A stretch of 64,000 nt of DNA from Stackebrandtia albiflava (lineage in GTDB: Bacteria; Actinomycetota; Actinomycetes; Mycobacteriales; Micromonosporaceae): assembly GCF_007994225.1 (NCBI RefSeq), contig NZ_VLLL01000005.1, forward strand, positions 810,359 to 874,358, read 5' to 3'. Positions 43,515 through 53,084 of this stretch are shown one piece after another. The position numbers and the translations under genes are program-made. The first letter of the stretch is position 1, and each line of letters opens with the position of its first letter. A model generated the notes under the pieces. That model was not told the DNA's origin and did no database searches. It saw only the letters and a program-made list of their open reading frames with translations.

Positions 43515-44081
43515 ATGGGCGCGATGCGCAAGGCGGGCGTCTGGCTCGGCTTGATCGAAGACGAAGAGGACCGTCAATACGACGACTTTGACGACTCCGA
43601 CGAGTTCGACGATCGTGCCGAGCGCAGTAGTCAATCACGAGTGCGCCGACTGGAGCGCACCGACCGTTCCGGTGGTGATCGCGCCACCGTGCGTCAGCTT
43701 TCCCGTCAGCCTGCCTCGGTCACGCCGTTGACCCGGGACAGTCTGGCTCTGGCGCCCGAGCCGGCCACCAGGGAGCGGCCGATGCTGGTCAGCGACAGTC
43801 CCGAGTACCGGATCACCACGGTGCACCCCACGACCTACAACGAGGCGCGGACGGTCGGTGAGGCGTACCGCGACGGCACCCCGGTCATCATGAATCTGTC
43901 CGAACTGGACGAGTCCGACGCCAAGCGGCTGGTCGACTTCGCGGCTGGTCTGGTGTTCGGGACGCGTGGTAGTTTCGATCGGGTCACCAATAGGGTGTTC
44001 CTCCTGTCACCTGCGCACATCCAGGTGACCGCCGAGGACAAGGCGAAGATCGCCGAAGGCGGGTTCTTCAACCAGAGTTAG
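43515..44081 (+). CDS. sepF: Cell division protein SepF
   Basis: A 188-residue FtsZ-membrane linker. An N-terminal amphipathic membrane-binding helix (MGAMRKAGVWLGLIED) is followed by an acidic Asp/Glu-rich region (YDDFDDSDEFDD). The C-terminal SepF domain (about 95-180) includes PTTYNEARTVGEAYRDGTPVIMNLSELDESDAKRLVDFAAGLVFG and RVFLLSPAHIQV. Actinobacteria lack FtsA and ZipA, so SepF anchors the Z ring. GGGAGGGAG precedes the ATG. It lies in its usual place before the yggT gene. Confidence 0.96.
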   Translation: MGAMRKAGVWLGLIEDEEDRQYDDFDDSDEFDDRAERSSQSRVRRLERTDRSGGDRATVRQLSRQPASVTPLTRDSLALAPEPATRERPMLVSDSPEYRITTVHPTTYNEARTVGEAYRDGTPVIMNLSELDESDAKRLVDFAAGLVFGTRGSFDRVTNRVFLLSPAHIQVTAEDKAKIAEGGFFNQS

Positions 44082-44098
44082 TGAGGTAGCGGGTAGCC

Positions 44099-44398
44099 GT
44101 GACGGCGTTGTGGCAGATTGTCTACCTGGCCCTGTACGTTTTCTACCTGTTGATGCTGGCTCGGCTGGTGGCGGGCATGGTGATGCGGTTCGCCCGCCGC
44201 TGGCACCCCGGTCGTGCCGCCTCCATCACGTTGGAGGTCGTCTTTTCGGCCACAGATCCCCCCCTGAAAGGCTTGCGTCGCCTCATGCCTCCACTACGGC
44301 TTGGTAACGTGGCGCTGGACCTCGCCTTCGTGGTGCTGTTGATATTTGTCATAGTGCTCAAGACCTATGTGGTGGCGCCTTTGATGTACCTTCCCTAG
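44099..44398 (+). CDS. YggT-family membrane protein (YlmG/SepG-like)
   Basis: A 99-residue integral membrane protein of the YggT family, encoded between sepF and divIVA as in Streptomyces, where the homologue SepG helps position FtsZ and the nucleoid. Two hydrophobic segments are visible (IVYLALYVFYLLMLARLV and ALDLAFVVLLIFVIVLKTYV). The conserved sequence FSATDPPLKGLRRLMPPLRLG lies between them. The GTG at 44099 has GAGGTAGCGGG upstream. Confidence 0.92.
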   Translation: MTALWQIVYLALYVFYLLMLARLVAGMVMRFARRWHPGRAASITLEVVFSATDPPLKGLRRLMPPLRLGNVALDLAFVVLLIFVIVLKTYVVAPLMYLP

Positions 44399-44474
44399 GT
44401 CTGTGGAGACCATCCACGGCAGGCGATACGAAAGCGGTCACTCCCGGCCGCGGACCGAAGTGTAGGAGTTTTCG

Positions 44475-45227
44475 ATGCCGCTGACCCCGGCCGACATTCA
44501 CAGCATCTCGTTCAAGAAGGCCCCGATCGGCAACCGTGGCTACAACGAGGATGAAGTCGACAACTTTCTCGATGAGGTGGAGCGAGAGCTGGAGCGTCTC
44601 ATCGAATTCAACAACAAGCTACGTGCGCAGAACGAGCAACTGCTGTCAGGCGCCCCCGCAGGAGTGGGCGAGCACGCCGAGCTGCTCGGAGAGCTCGAAC
44701 GTCTCCAGCGTGAGAAGAACGTCGCGGAGCAGGCCGCCATGGCGGCCGAGGCCGAACTCGAGGAGTTCCGCCGCAACGGCGCCGGCGCGCAGGGCGGATC
44801 CGAAGGTGGCGAGCAGCAGGCGCTGCGGCTCCTGATGGTCGCGCAGCGGACCGCCGACGAGGCGCTGGACAGCGCCCGCAGCGAGGCCGACACGGTACTG
44901 ACCGAGGCGCGCACCCAGGCCGAGGAGATGGTGAGCCAGGCGCGCGCGCAGGCCGACACCCTGGAGCGTGAGGCCAAGAAGCAGCACCAGGAGGTCATGG
45001 GCAAGCTGGAGGCGAAGCGCTCCGCGCTGCACAAGCACATCGAGGAGCTCAAGACCTTCGAGCGTCAGTACCGCACCCGCCTGAAGGCATACCTGGAGAG
45101 CCAGTTGCGCGACCTCACCGGTCGCGGCGAGGGAGTCATCGAGGGCGACGCCGAGGTCCACCCGGAGATCCGCGGCGGTGCCGGAAACCCCATGCTGGCG
45201 GGGGCACCGGCCGACGTGATGCGCTGA
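44475..45227 (+). CDS. wag31: DivIVA/Wag31 polar growth coiled-coil protein
   Basis: A 250-residue cytoskeletal protein that binds negatively curved membrane at the poles and directs tip growth. The N-terminal DivIVA domain ([41 protein letters not shown]) is typical. After an Ala/Gly-rich interruption (about 85-110) a long coiled coil follows ([18 protein letters not shown], then [18 protein letters not shown]). Wag31 is often phosphorylated and essential. GTAGGAG precedes ATG 44475 by 7 nt. It ends the division cluster proper. Confidence 0.96.
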   Translation: MPLTPADIHSISFKKAPIGNRGYNEDEVDNFLDEVERELERLIEFNNKLRAQNEQLLSGAPAGVGEHAELLGELERLQREKNVAEQAAMAAEAELEEFRRNGAGAQGGSEGGEQQALRLLMVAQRTADEALDSARSEADTVLTEARTQAEEMVSQARAQADTLEREAKKQHQEVMGKLEAKRSALHKHIEELKTFERQYRTRLKAYLESQLRDLTGRGEGVIEGDAEVHPEIRGGAGNPMLAGAPADVMR

Positions 45228-45373
45228 TAGGGCGCAGTAACCCAATCGCCGCTGGGACGTTGTGTTAGGTGTAAGGTTCCGCGTGATCTCGCGTGAGCGC
45301 CGTCACGAGGGTGCCGTAGGGTGTGTGTCTCCGCCGAGGCGCCGCACCGCCAACATCGTCTATGTGGGGGTTG

Positions 45374-46090
45374 ATGCACATCATGATCGTCGGTAGTTTA
45401 CTGCTCTTGGTTGCCGGAGCCGGATTCCTGATCGTCGGGCTCGCCAACGGCAATGACTCATTCCTGATCGGGACGATCGTGGCCAGCCTGGTCGCGGCGG
45501 TCTGCTTGTACGTGGGTTCCCGCAACAAGCCTGACAGGTCTGCGAGCGGTCGACACGATCGTGAGGAATTCTCCCCGGACGAGACCAACGAACGGTTGCG
45601 TACGGGTGGACGACGCCGGAACCGTTACGACACCGGCGAGTTCCCGGCCGTCGACGGCCGTGGTGAGGGCTCGAAGACGTCTCGTGACGAGTTCATCGAC
45701 ATCGACGTCGACACGAGCCTGGTCCCGGCCGACGAACCGGCCGAGGTGCCGATGTCGAGTGTGGAGGCCGCCGCGCTGATGCGGATGGACGCCGAGGTGA
45801 TGGTCGTCGACGGTCGCCCGCGTTTCCACCTCGGCGGCTGTGTCCACCTGATCGGGCGCGACGCCGAGCCCCTCCCGGCCTACGAGGCCGTCGAACTCGG
45901 GTTCAGCGCCTGCTCGCTGTGCCGCCCCGCGCAGTCACTGCTGCGGGAACCGACCCACCGGTTAGCGCGGCCCGAAGCTGCTGTCGGCGGACATGTCCCC
46001 CCGGATGTGTCCGCCGAGCAGCCACCGCGCCACACACGCCGCCGGTCCGGATCGGTACCGGACTCCGACGACCGCCCGGACGCTTTCTGA
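45374..46090 (+). CDS. Membrane protein with Ada-like Cys/His C-terminal motif
   Basis: A 238-residue actinobacterial protein of unknown function. Two hydrophobic segments near the N-terminus (IMIVGSLLLLVAGAGFLIVGL and FLIGTIVASLVAAVCLYVG) are followed by an acidic disordered region. The conserved C-terminal module reads PRFHLGGCVHLIGRDAEPLPAYEAVELGFSACSLCRPAQSLL. The C-x(n)-GF-x-x-C-x-x-C arrangement resembles the metal-binding N-domain of Ada or a small zinc finger. A GGGGG tract lies 4 nt before ATG 45374; ATG 45362 is an alternative. It follows wag31 and may belong to the division region. Confidence 0.65.
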   Translation: MHIMIVGSLLLLVAGAGFLIVGLANGNDSFLIGTIVASLVAAVCLYVGSRNKPDRSASGRHDREEFSPDETNERLRTGGRRRNRYDTGEFPAVDGRGEGSKTSRDEFIDIDVDTSLVPADEPAEVPMSSVEAAALMRMDAEVMVVDGRPRFHLGGCVHLIGRDAEPLPAYEAVELGFSACSLCRPAQSLLREPTHRLARPEAAVGGHVPPDVSAEQPPRHTRRRSGSVPDSDDRPDAF

Positions 46091-46260
46091 TCCGCGCGTC
46101 CCGACATCCCCACCACCGACTCCCGCCGGGGTGCCATCCGCCGCGCGTCCCCTGTCGCGTCCTGGATGTTCCGCCGTCTCGGGCTCCCGTGTCGCCTTGC
46201 CGAGGGGGCCTCCAACCTCCGCCCCATACTTCGAGCCTAGACCGGTTTGCCTGAATGGCA

Positions 46261-46300
46261 CCTTAAGTCACCTTAAGCCGGCTTAAGGCGGTTCAAGGTC
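46261..46300. repeat. 10-bp-period CTTAAG repeats with 18-bp perfect palindrome
   Basis: Four consecutive 10-bp units (CCTTAAGTCA, CCTTAAGCCG, GCTTAAGGCG, GTTCAAGGTC) lie between two convergent genes. The central CCTTAAGCCGGCTTAAGG (46271-46288) is a perfect palindrome. CTTAAG is rare in GC-rich DNA. It could fold as a 7-bp hairpin with a CCGG loop or serve as a protein-binding site. The rest of 46091-46338 shows no gene I can support. Confidence 0.7.
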
Positions 46301-46338
46301 CGGCTTCGCATTCGGCCGGTCGCATCCGGGAGCGGAGG

Positions 46339-47073
46339 TCACCAACCGCGCGGGACCGGTCTGCGGGCCGCCGCGGTACCCGTGTCCCTGGTCCGGTACA
46401 CGATGTACGGCCTGAACAGGTAGCCGACCGGAGCGCTGAAGGCGTGGACCAGCCGGGTGAACGGGAACAGAGCGAACAACGCCAGACCGGTCAGGACGTG
46501 CACCTTGAACGAGGTCGCCGCCGCCGACATCGCCTCGACGTCCGGTCGCAGGACCCAGATACTTCGGAACCACACCGACACGGTCTGACGGTAGTCGGTC
46601 TGCGGCCGGCCGGTCAGTTCACCGATGCCCGACAGCAGCGTGGTGGCCAGACCCGCCAGGATGGCCGTGACCAGCACCAGGTACATGAGCTTGTCGTTGC
46701 GGGTGGTCGCCGAGAACACCGGTCCCACGGTGCGTCGCCGCCATATGAGCAGCGAGATCCCGGCGAGCGTGCACACGCCGGCCACCAACCCGAGTCCGAG
46801 GGCGACGACGTGATACGCGGTGTCGGACAGCCCGGCCGCCCGGGTCCAGCTCTCCGGGATGAGCAGCCCGATCACGTGACCGACGATCACCACCAGGATC
46901 CCGAAGTGGAACACCGGGCTCGCGATGCGCAGCAGCCTCGACTCGTACAACTGCGAGGACCGTGTCGTCCAGCCGAACCGGTCGTAGCGGTACCGCCAGA
47001 CCGTCCCCCCTATGAAGACGGCCAGGACCACGTACGGCAACACGCCCCACAGCAGCCAGGACCCCTCACTCAC
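46339..47073 (-). CDS. narI: Respiratory nitrate reductase gamma subunit
   Basis: A 244-residue membrane cytochrome b subunit that oxidises menaquinol and passes electrons to NarH. Five transmembrane segments are visible. Haem-ligand histidines are recognisable in FHFGILVVIVGHVIG (helix 2) and in KVHVLTGLALFALFPFTRLVHAFSAP (helix 5). The C-terminal YLFRPYIVYR is typical. GTG 47073 overlaps the narJ stop codon (GTGA). It is the last gene of narGHJI. Confidence 0.95.
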   Translation of the reverse strand: MSEGSWLLWGVLPYVVLAVFIGGTVWRYRYDRFGWTTRSSQLYESRLLRIASPVFHFGILVVIVGHVIGLLIPESWTRAAGLSDTAYHVVALGLGLVAGVCTLAGISLLIWRRRTVGPVFSATTRNDKLMYLVLVTAILAGLATTLLSGIGELTGRPQTDYRQTVSVWFRSIWVLRPDVEAMSAAATSFKVHVLTGLALFALFPFTRLVHAFSAPVGYLFRPYIVYRTRDTGTAAARRPVPRGW

Positions 47074-47711
47074 CGCGCACCCCCTCGCGCCGTGGTCGGC
47101 ATCCCCAACGGCACGGCGCCCCCGTAACCCGACAGCCCGACCGATTCGCGAGCGGGACCCTCCCCGGCCAGCCGACGCACCCGCTCCGCCAGTGTCGCGT
47201 CCCCGGCCGGCAGGGTGCCCCGGACCGCGTCGACGACGACCAGGTACCGGGATCCGGCCTCCCGCAACGCCTCTCGCAGCAGCTCCAGCCCGGGACGCAA
47301 CTCCACCAGCAACCGCACACCCCGGTCCGGGTCCCGCGCGGCGAACTCGCAGAGCACCGCCAGGTGATCGGGCAACTCGTCCACGGGCGGAACCCAACCC
47401 GCCTCCCGGATCACTCCCTTGACCGCCGCCAGTGCCCCACCCCTGCGGCGGGTGTCGCCGTCGGAGTAGTAGGTCAGGTGCAGGCTGCGTCGCCGCCGCA
47501 GGTCGAAGGTCTCCACGTACTCGGCGGCCGCCGCCGACGGGTCGGCCGCCGCCAGCTCCTCGGTGAACCGGATCAGATCGGTCCGGACCCGGCTGCGCGG
47601 CTGTTCGGCCAGCGCCGCCGCGACCAACGGCAACCGGTCGCGGGCGGCCCGGTCCGGATAGGCGAGCAGCATCCCGGCGGCGTGCCGGATCACCCCGGCG
47701 TCGGCGCTCAC
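47070..47711 (-). CDS. narJ: Nitrate reductase molybdenum cofactor assembly chaperone
   Basis: A 213-residue cytosolic chaperone of the TorD/NarJ family that binds the NarG N-terminus and assists cofactor insertion and membrane docking. Family motifs are AAGMLLAYPD, YVETFDLRRRRSLHLTYYSDGDTRRRGGAL and LPDHLAVLCEFAA. The GTG start at 47711 overlaps the end of narH, and the stop overlaps narI, so translation is coupled through the operon. Confidence 0.94.
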   Translation of the reverse strand: MSADAGVIRHAAGMLLAYPDRAARDRLPLVAAALAEQPRSRVRTDLIRFTEELAAADPSAAAAEYVETFDLRRRRSLHLTYYSDGDTRRRGGALAAVKGVIREAGWVPPVDELPDHLAVLCEFAARDPDRGVRLLVELRPGLELLREALREAGSRYLVVVDAVRGTLPAGDATLAERVRRLAGEGPARESVGLSGYGGAVPLGMPTTARGGAR

Positions 47712-49408
47712 GACCGCTCCTTCGGCGAATCGTCGCCCCGGTCGGGGAACAGGCCCCGAGGGCGGCCGTTGCCGTCCCAGTTCAGCAGGTTGACCCTCCC
47801 CGAGAGGTCGCCGCGCCGGTCGCTGCTCTGCCGCACCCGCAGGGCGTGGAAGTTCTCCACCGTGGCCGGTGTCGTGCGCCCCGACGCCTCGCCGAGGCCC
47901 GCGGAGTGGTTCACCGGCGACATGCCGGGACCGCCGTCGTAGTCGAGACTGCAGCCGATCTCCTCGATGACACCCCGGTCGGCGTCGTCGACGCCGTACG
48001 CGGTGGGGATGACGTAACGCTCGTCGTACTTGGCGATCGCCAGCAGCCGGTACATCCGCTGGATCTCCTCCGCGTCGAAGCCCACCGACTCGGCGATCCC
48101 GGGATCGGGCGGTTCGCCCAGGTTGACCGCCCGCATGTGTGAACGCATCGCGGCCAGCCGGCGCAGCGCCGCCGTGACCGGCTCCGGGTCGCCCGCGGTG
48201 AACAGTTCGGCCAGGTACTCCACCGGGATGCGGAGTGTGTCGATCGCCCCGAACAGGTTGCCCACGTCCTCCCCGTCGTGCCCGGTCTCGCCGAGGGCGT
48301 CCACCACGGGCGACAACGGCGGTATGTACCAGACCATCGGCATGGTCCGGTACTCCGGATGCAGCGGCAACGCGACCCGGAACCGGCTTATCAGCTGATG
48401 CACCGGTGACCGGACCGCCGCCTCGATCCAGTGCGGCGGGATGCCGTCACGGGCCGCCGCCCGTCTCACCTCCGGGTCCGCCGGATCCAGCAGCACGTCC
48501 AGCTGCGACTCGTACAGGTCGCGCGGGTCGGGCACCGCGGCGGCGGCACCGACCCGGTCGACGTCGTAGAGGACGACGCCCAGGTACCGCAGTCGCCCGA
48601 CGCAGGTCTCCGAGCACACGGTCGGCATGCCCACCTCGACGCGGGGATAGCACAACGTGCACTTCTCGGCCTTGCCGGTCTTGTGGTTGAAGTACACCTT
48701 CTTGTACGGGCACCCGGTCACGCACATCCGCCAGCCCCGGCAGCGGTCCTGGTCGACCAGCACGATGCCGTCCTCCGCGCGCTTGTACATCGCGCCGCTG
48801 GGGCAGCTCGCCACGCACGACGGGTTCAGGCAGTGTTCGCAGATGCGGGGCAGGTAGAACATGAACGTCCGCTCGAAGTCGAGCTTGATCCGGTCGCCGA
48901 GCCGCTGCACCACCGGGTCGGACGCGGTCAGGTCCGGGCCGCCGCCGAGGTCGTCGTCCCAGTTGGCGCTCCACGTGATCGACGTCGGCCGTCCCGTGAT
49001 GAGCGACCTGGGCTCGGCCACCGGCATGTCGTCGCCCAGTGGTGCCGTCATCAGGTTCTCGTAGTCGTACGTCCACGGCTCGTAGTAGTCCTGAAGCGAC
49101 GGCAGCCGCGGGTTGGCGAAGATGGTGGCGAGTTTCCGCAACCGCCCGCCGGAGCGCAGCCGCAGCCGCCCGCCCCGGGTGCGCCGCCAACCGCCCTGCC
49201 AGGTCTCCTGGTCCTCGTAGCGTCGCGGGTAGCCCTGCCCGGGGCGCGTCTCGACGTTGTTGAACCAGACGTACTCGACGCCGGTGCGGTTGGTCCACGC
49301 CTGTTTGCAGGTGACCGAGCAGGTGTGGCATCCGATGCACTTGTCGAGGTTCATCACCATGGCGACCTGGGCCATCACCCGCCCGACGGGGCGTCGCTGC
49401 TCTGCCAT
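47708..49408 (-). CDS. narH: Respiratory nitrate reductase beta subunit
   Basis: A 566-residue iron-sulfur subunit that carries electrons from NarI to NarG. Cys groups are KCIGCHTCSVTCK (residues 24-36), CEHCLNPSCVASCPSGA, CRGWRMCVTGCPYKK and CTLCYPRVEVGMPTVCSETCVGR. Together these support three [4Fe-4S] and one [3Fe-4S] cluster. The Trp in CRGWRMC is where a Cys is replaced in the [3Fe-4S] site. The C-terminal tail after residue 500 is variable. The gene starts one base after the narG stop codon. Confidence 0.97.
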   Translation of the reverse strand: MAEQRRPVGRVMAQVAMVMNLDKCIGCHTCSVTCKQAWTNRTGVEYVWFNNVETRPGQGYPRRYEDQETWQGGWRRTRGGRLRLRSGGRLRKLATIFANPRLPSLQDYYEPWTYDYENLMTAPLGDDMPVAEPRSLITGRPTSITWSANWDDDLGGGPDLTASDPVVQRLGDRIKLDFERTFMFYLPRICEHCLNPSCVASCPSGAMYKRAEDGIVLVDQDRCRGWRMCVTGCPYKKVYFNHKTGKAEKCTLCYPRVEVGMPTVCSETCVGRLRYLGVVLYDVDRVGAAAAVPDPRDLYESQLDVLLDPADPEVRRAAARDGIPPHWIEAAVRSPVHQLISRFRVALPLHPEYRTMPMVWYIPPLSPVVDALGETGHDGEDVGNLFGAIDTLRIPVEYLAELFTAGDPEPVTAALRRLAAMRSHMRAVNLGEPPDPGIAESVGFDAEEIQRMYRLLAIAKYDERYVIPTAYGVDDADRGVIEEIGCSLDYDGGPGMSPVNHSAGLGEASGRTTPATVENFHALRVRQSSDRRGDLSGRVNLLNWDGNGRPRGLFPDRGDDSPKERS

Positions 49409-49409
49409 C

Positions 49410-52400
49410 TCAGTACCTCACTCCGGTGCGGCGCTTGCGGACCACGGTGACCTCGTCGCGCTGGTTGCCGGTCGGCCCGATGTAGTTGAACGCGTAGGAC
49501 TGTTGCGCGTAGCCGCCGATCAGGTGGGTCGGTTTCACGAGCAGGCGGGTCAGCGAGTTGTGGATGCCGCCGCGCCTGCCGGTGGTGTCGGTCTTCGGCA
49601 CGTCGATGACCCGCTCCTGGGCGTGGTACATGTACACCGTCCCGGTGGGCATCCGGTGCGACACGACCAGCCGGGCGGCGACCACGCCGTTGCGGTTGAC
49701 GGCCTCCACCCAGTCGTTGTCCACCGCGCCGATGATCCGCGCGTCCTGTGGACTCATCCACAGTGTCGGGCCGCCCCGGGACAGGGTCAGCATCATCAGG
49801 TTGTCCTGGTACTCGGAGTGGATCGACCACTTGGAGTGCGGGGTGAGGTACCGCACCGTCACCGACCTCTCCCCGGTGGGGCCGAGTTCGGGCTCACCGA
49901 ACAGCGCCGTGATGTTCAGCGGCGGCCGGTACACCGGCAGCGACTCGCCGAACAGTCTCATCCAGTCGTGGTCCAGGTAGAAGTGCTGGCGGCCGGTCAG
50001 CGTGTGCCACGGCTTGTCGTGTTCCACGTTGATCGTGAACGGCGAGTACCGCCGCTGCGGCGACTCCTTCCCGGACCACTCCGGGCTCGGACCGACCGGT
50101 GTGGGCCGGGCCTGGGTGTCGGAGAACACGACCCGCCGCTCGGCGGCGGCTCCGATGAGCTCGGAGAAGTCGGTTCCCGTCCGTTCGGCGAGCCGCCGGA
50201 ACCCCTGCGCGGCGAGTCTGCCGTTGCTGGTGCCCGACAGGGCGAGGATGACCTCGCACGCCTTGACGTCGGTGTCGATGAGGGGACGACCCCGGGCGAC
50301 ACCGGTCTCGGCGGTCCCGTTGCGCGCGGCGAGCCAGCGGATCTCCTCGTCGGGTGTGAACTTCACGCCCTTCACGGGCAGGCCCGCCTCCTCGGTCAAC
50401 GGTCCCAGGGCGGTCAGCTTCGCCGCGATCTCGCGGTAGTCCCGTTCCACCACCACCAACGCGGGCATCGTCCTGCCGGGCACGGGCGTGTCGCCGGTGG
50501 CCCGCCAGTCCGGGGCGGTCCCGCCCGGTTGGGCGAGTTCACCGGGTGTGTCGTGCTGGGCGGGGACGGCCACGATGTCGGTGACGGTGCCGAGGTGGTC
50601 GACGGCGAGTCGGCTGAACACCTCCGCGAGCCCCTTGAACGCCTCGAAGTCGGTGCGGGCCTGCCACGGCGGGTCGATGGCCGGGTTGAACGCGTGGACG
50701 AACGGGTGCATGTCGGTGGTGGAGAGGTCGTGCTTCTCGTACCAGGTGGCCGCGGGCAACACGATGTCCGACAACAGAGTCGTGCTGGTCATCCGGAAGT
50801 CGATCGACAGCAGCAGATCGAGCTTCCCGGTCGGCGCCTCGTCCCGCCACCGGACCGTCTTGGGGCGGTGCGCCGGGCCGGCCTCCGCCCCCTGCACGGC
50901 GTGATCGGTGCCCAACAGGTGCTTCAGGAAGTACTCGTCGCCCTTGGCGGAGGAACCCAGCAGATTCGCGCGCCACACCGTCAGGACCCGGGGCCAGTTG
51001 TGCGGGTCGTCGGGGTCGTCGGTGGCGAACCGGAGCCGTCCGTCCCGCAGTTCGGTCGCGACGTGCTCCTCGACGCCGCGTCCGGCGTGGCGGGCCTCGG
51101 CGGCCAGTTCCAGCGGATTACGGTCGAACGTGGGATACGACGGCATCCAGCCCATCCGGGCCGACGCCGCCACCAGGTCGGCGGTATGGCGACCGGACAT
51201 GGCGTCGGGGTGGACCGGTGACGCCAGCGCCGAAGCGTCGTAGGTGTCGTACCGCCACTGGTCGGTGTGCAGGTACCAGTACGAGGTGCCCGCCATGAAC
51301 CTGGGCGGCCGGCTCCAGTCCATTCCGGACGCGTACGCCGCCCATCCCGCCTGGGTGCGGCACTTCTCCTGCCCCACGTAGTGGGCCCAGCCGCCGCCGT
51401 TGACGCCCTGGCACCCGGTCAACAGCAGCAGGGTCAGGAACGCGCGGTACATCGTGTCGCCGTGGAACCAGTGGTTGGTGCCGGCCCCCAGCACGATCAT
51501 GGCGCGGCCACCGGAGGCCGCGGCGGTGTCGGCGAACTCGCGGGCGATCCGGGTGGCCCGGCGGGCGGGGACGCCGGTGTGGGCCTCCTGCCACGCGGGC
51601 GTGTACGGCTGCTCCGCGTCGTCGTAGCCGCGCGGCCACACGCCGGGCAGTCCCGGTCGCGCCACCCCGTACTGCGCGAGCAGCAGGTCGAACACGGTGG
51701 TGACCAGTTCCCCGCCCACCCGGGCCGCCGGTACACCCCGCGACAGGACGCCGCCGTCGACGTCGAACCGGGGAAGCGTCACCTCCACCGATTCCGCGTC
51801 CACACCGGCCATGCTGAGGCGGGGCGTGATGTCGCCGAGCCGCAGGTTCCACCGGCCGGCGCCGGAGTCGGACCACCTGTCACCGATGGTGCCCAGTGGC
51901 GCCACCGGTCGGCCGGTGGCGTCGTCCATGACCGTCGGCCGCCACACGTCCTCCGGGGCGGCCTCACCGGTCGACACGTCGGCGGCGGTGAGGAACTTCC
52001 CCGGGACTAGCGTGTCGCCGTGTTCGGTGAGCCGCACCAGGAACGGCAGGTCGGTGTACCGGCGGACGTAGTCGGCGAACGCGGGGCGGACCCGTTCGAC
52101 GAAGTTCTCCTTGAGGATCACGTGCCCCATCGCCATGGCCAGCGCGCCGTCGGTGCCGGGGTGCGGCGCGAGCCAGTCGTCGGCGAACTTGGTGGCGTCG
52201 CTGTAGTCCGGTGACACCACGACGACCTTCTGTCCCCGGTAACGCGCCTCGGTCATCCAGTGGGCGTCGGGGGTGCGGGTGACCGGGACGTTGGAGCCCC
52301 ACAGGACGAGGTACGCCGCGTCCCACCAGTCACCCGACTCGGGGACGTCGGTCTGGTCGCCGAACACCTGCGGCGACGCCATCGGCAGGTCGGCGTACCA

Positions 52401-53084
52401 GTCGTAGAACGACAGCATGGAGCCGCCGATGAGGTTGACGAACCGGGCACCGACGCCGTGTGACACCTGGGACATGGCGGGGATCGGGGAGAAGCCGGCG
52501 ATCCGGTCGGGGCCGTGGCGGCGGATGGTGTGGACGTGGGCGGCGGCGGCCATCTCCAGGGCCTCGTCCCATTCGACGCGGACCAGTCCGCCCTTGCCGC
52601 GCGCCGACTGGTACCGCCGCCGTTGCTCGGGGTCCTCGGTGACCCTGGCCCACGCCGTGACGGGGTCGCCGGTGCGCCGCTTGGCCTCCCGGTACATGTC
52701 CACGAGCACGCCGCGCGCGTACGGGTACCGGATCCGGTTGGGGGAGTACGTGTACCAGGAGAAGGCGGCCCCGCGTGGGCAGCCACGGGGTTCGTATTCG
52801 GGACGGTCGGGTCCCACCGAGGGGTAGTCGGTGGCCTGTGTCTCCCAGGTGATGACGCCGTCCTTGACGTACACCTGCCACGAGCAGGAGCCCGTGCAGT
52901 TGACGCCGTGCGTGGAACGGACCACCTTGTCGTGGCTCCACCGGTCGCGGTAGAACACGTCGCCCTGCCGGCCCCCGTGCTTGACGACCGCGCGGGCGTC
53001 GGGTGTCGCCTCGGCCCTGGTCAGATGGACGGCGGTACGCAACAGCGCGCGCGTCGCCTCGCCCCCCATGGGTTCGGACGTCAC
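49410..53084 (-). CDS. narG: Respiratory nitrate reductase alpha subunit
   Basis: A 1224-residue molybdopterin oxidoreductase that reduces nitrate to nitrite in anaerobic respiration, on the cytoplasmic side. The N-terminal HGVNCTGSCSWQVYVKDG gives the His/Cys ligands of the FS0 cluster. FYDWYADLPMASPQVFGDQTDVPES contains the Asp that ligates molybdenum. The C-terminal cofactor-binding segments (HSKWSIHSEYQDN and the MPTGTVYMYHAQERV region) are present. GTG 53084 is chosen because GGAGG lies 6 nt upstream; the longer frame adds only Arg/Pro-rich residues. Two long antisense open frames within it are GC-skew shadows. Confidence 0.97.
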   Translation of the reverse strand: MTSEPMGGEATRALLRTAVHLTRAEATPDARAVVKHGGRQGDVFYRDRWSHDKVVRSTHGVNCTGSCSWQVYVKDGVITWETQATDYPSVGPDRPEYEPRGCPRGAAFSWYTYSPNRIRYPYARGVLVDMYREAKRRTGDPVTAWARVTEDPEQRRRYQSARGKGGLVRVEWDEALEMAAAAHVHTIRRHGPDRIAGFSPIPAMSQVSHGVGARFVNLIGGSMLSFYDWYADLPMASPQVFGDQTDVPESGDWWDAAYLVLWGSNVPVTRTPDAHWMTEARYRGQKVVVVSPDYSDATKFADDWLAPHPGTDGALAMAMGHVILKENFVERVRPAFADYVRRYTDLPFLVRLTEHGDTLVPGKFLTAADVSTGEAAPEDVWRPTVMDDATGRPVAPLGTIGDRWSDSGAGRWNLRLGDITPRLSMAGVDAESVEVTLPRFDVDGGVLSRGVPAARVGGELVTTVFDLLLAQYGVARPGLPGVWPRGYDDAEQPYTPAWQEAHTGVPARRATRIAREFADTAAASGGRAMIVLGAGTNHWFHGDTMYRAFLTLLLLTGCQGVNGGGWAHYVGQEKCRTQAGWAAYASGMDWSRPPRFMAGTSYWYLHTDQWRYDTYDASALASPVHPDAMSGRHTADLVAASARMGWMPSYPTFDRNPLELAAEARHAGRGVEEHVATELRDGRLRFATDDPDDPHNWPRVLTVWRANLLGSSAKGDEYFLKHLLGTDHAVQGAEAGPAHRPKTVRWRDEAPTGKLDLLLSIDFRMTSTTLLSDIVLPAATWYEKHDLSTTDMHPFVHAFNPAIDPPWQARTDFEAFKGLAEVFSRLAVDHLGTVTDIVAVPAQHDTPGELAQPGGTAPDWRATGDTPVPGRTMPALVVVERDYREIAAKLTALGPLTEEAGLPVKGVKFTPDEEIRWLAARNGTAETGVARGRPLIDTDVKACEVILALSGTSNGRLAAQGFRRLAERTGTDFSELIGAAAERRVVFSDTQARPTPVGPSPEWSGKESPQRRYSPFTINVEHDKPWHTLTGRQHFYLDHDWMRLFGESLPVYRPPLNITALFGEPELGPTGERSVTVRYLTPHSKWSIHSEYQDNLMMLTLSRGGPTLWMSPQDARIIGAVDNDWVEAVNRNGVVAARLVVSHRMPTGTVYMYHAQERVIDVPKTDTTGRRGGIHNSLTRLLVKPTHLIGGYAQQSYAFNYIGPTGNQRDEVTVVRKRRTGVRY

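Noticed and set aside
49257-51221. Long open frame antisense to narG
   Set aside because: No domain features and sits opposite clear NarG sequence.
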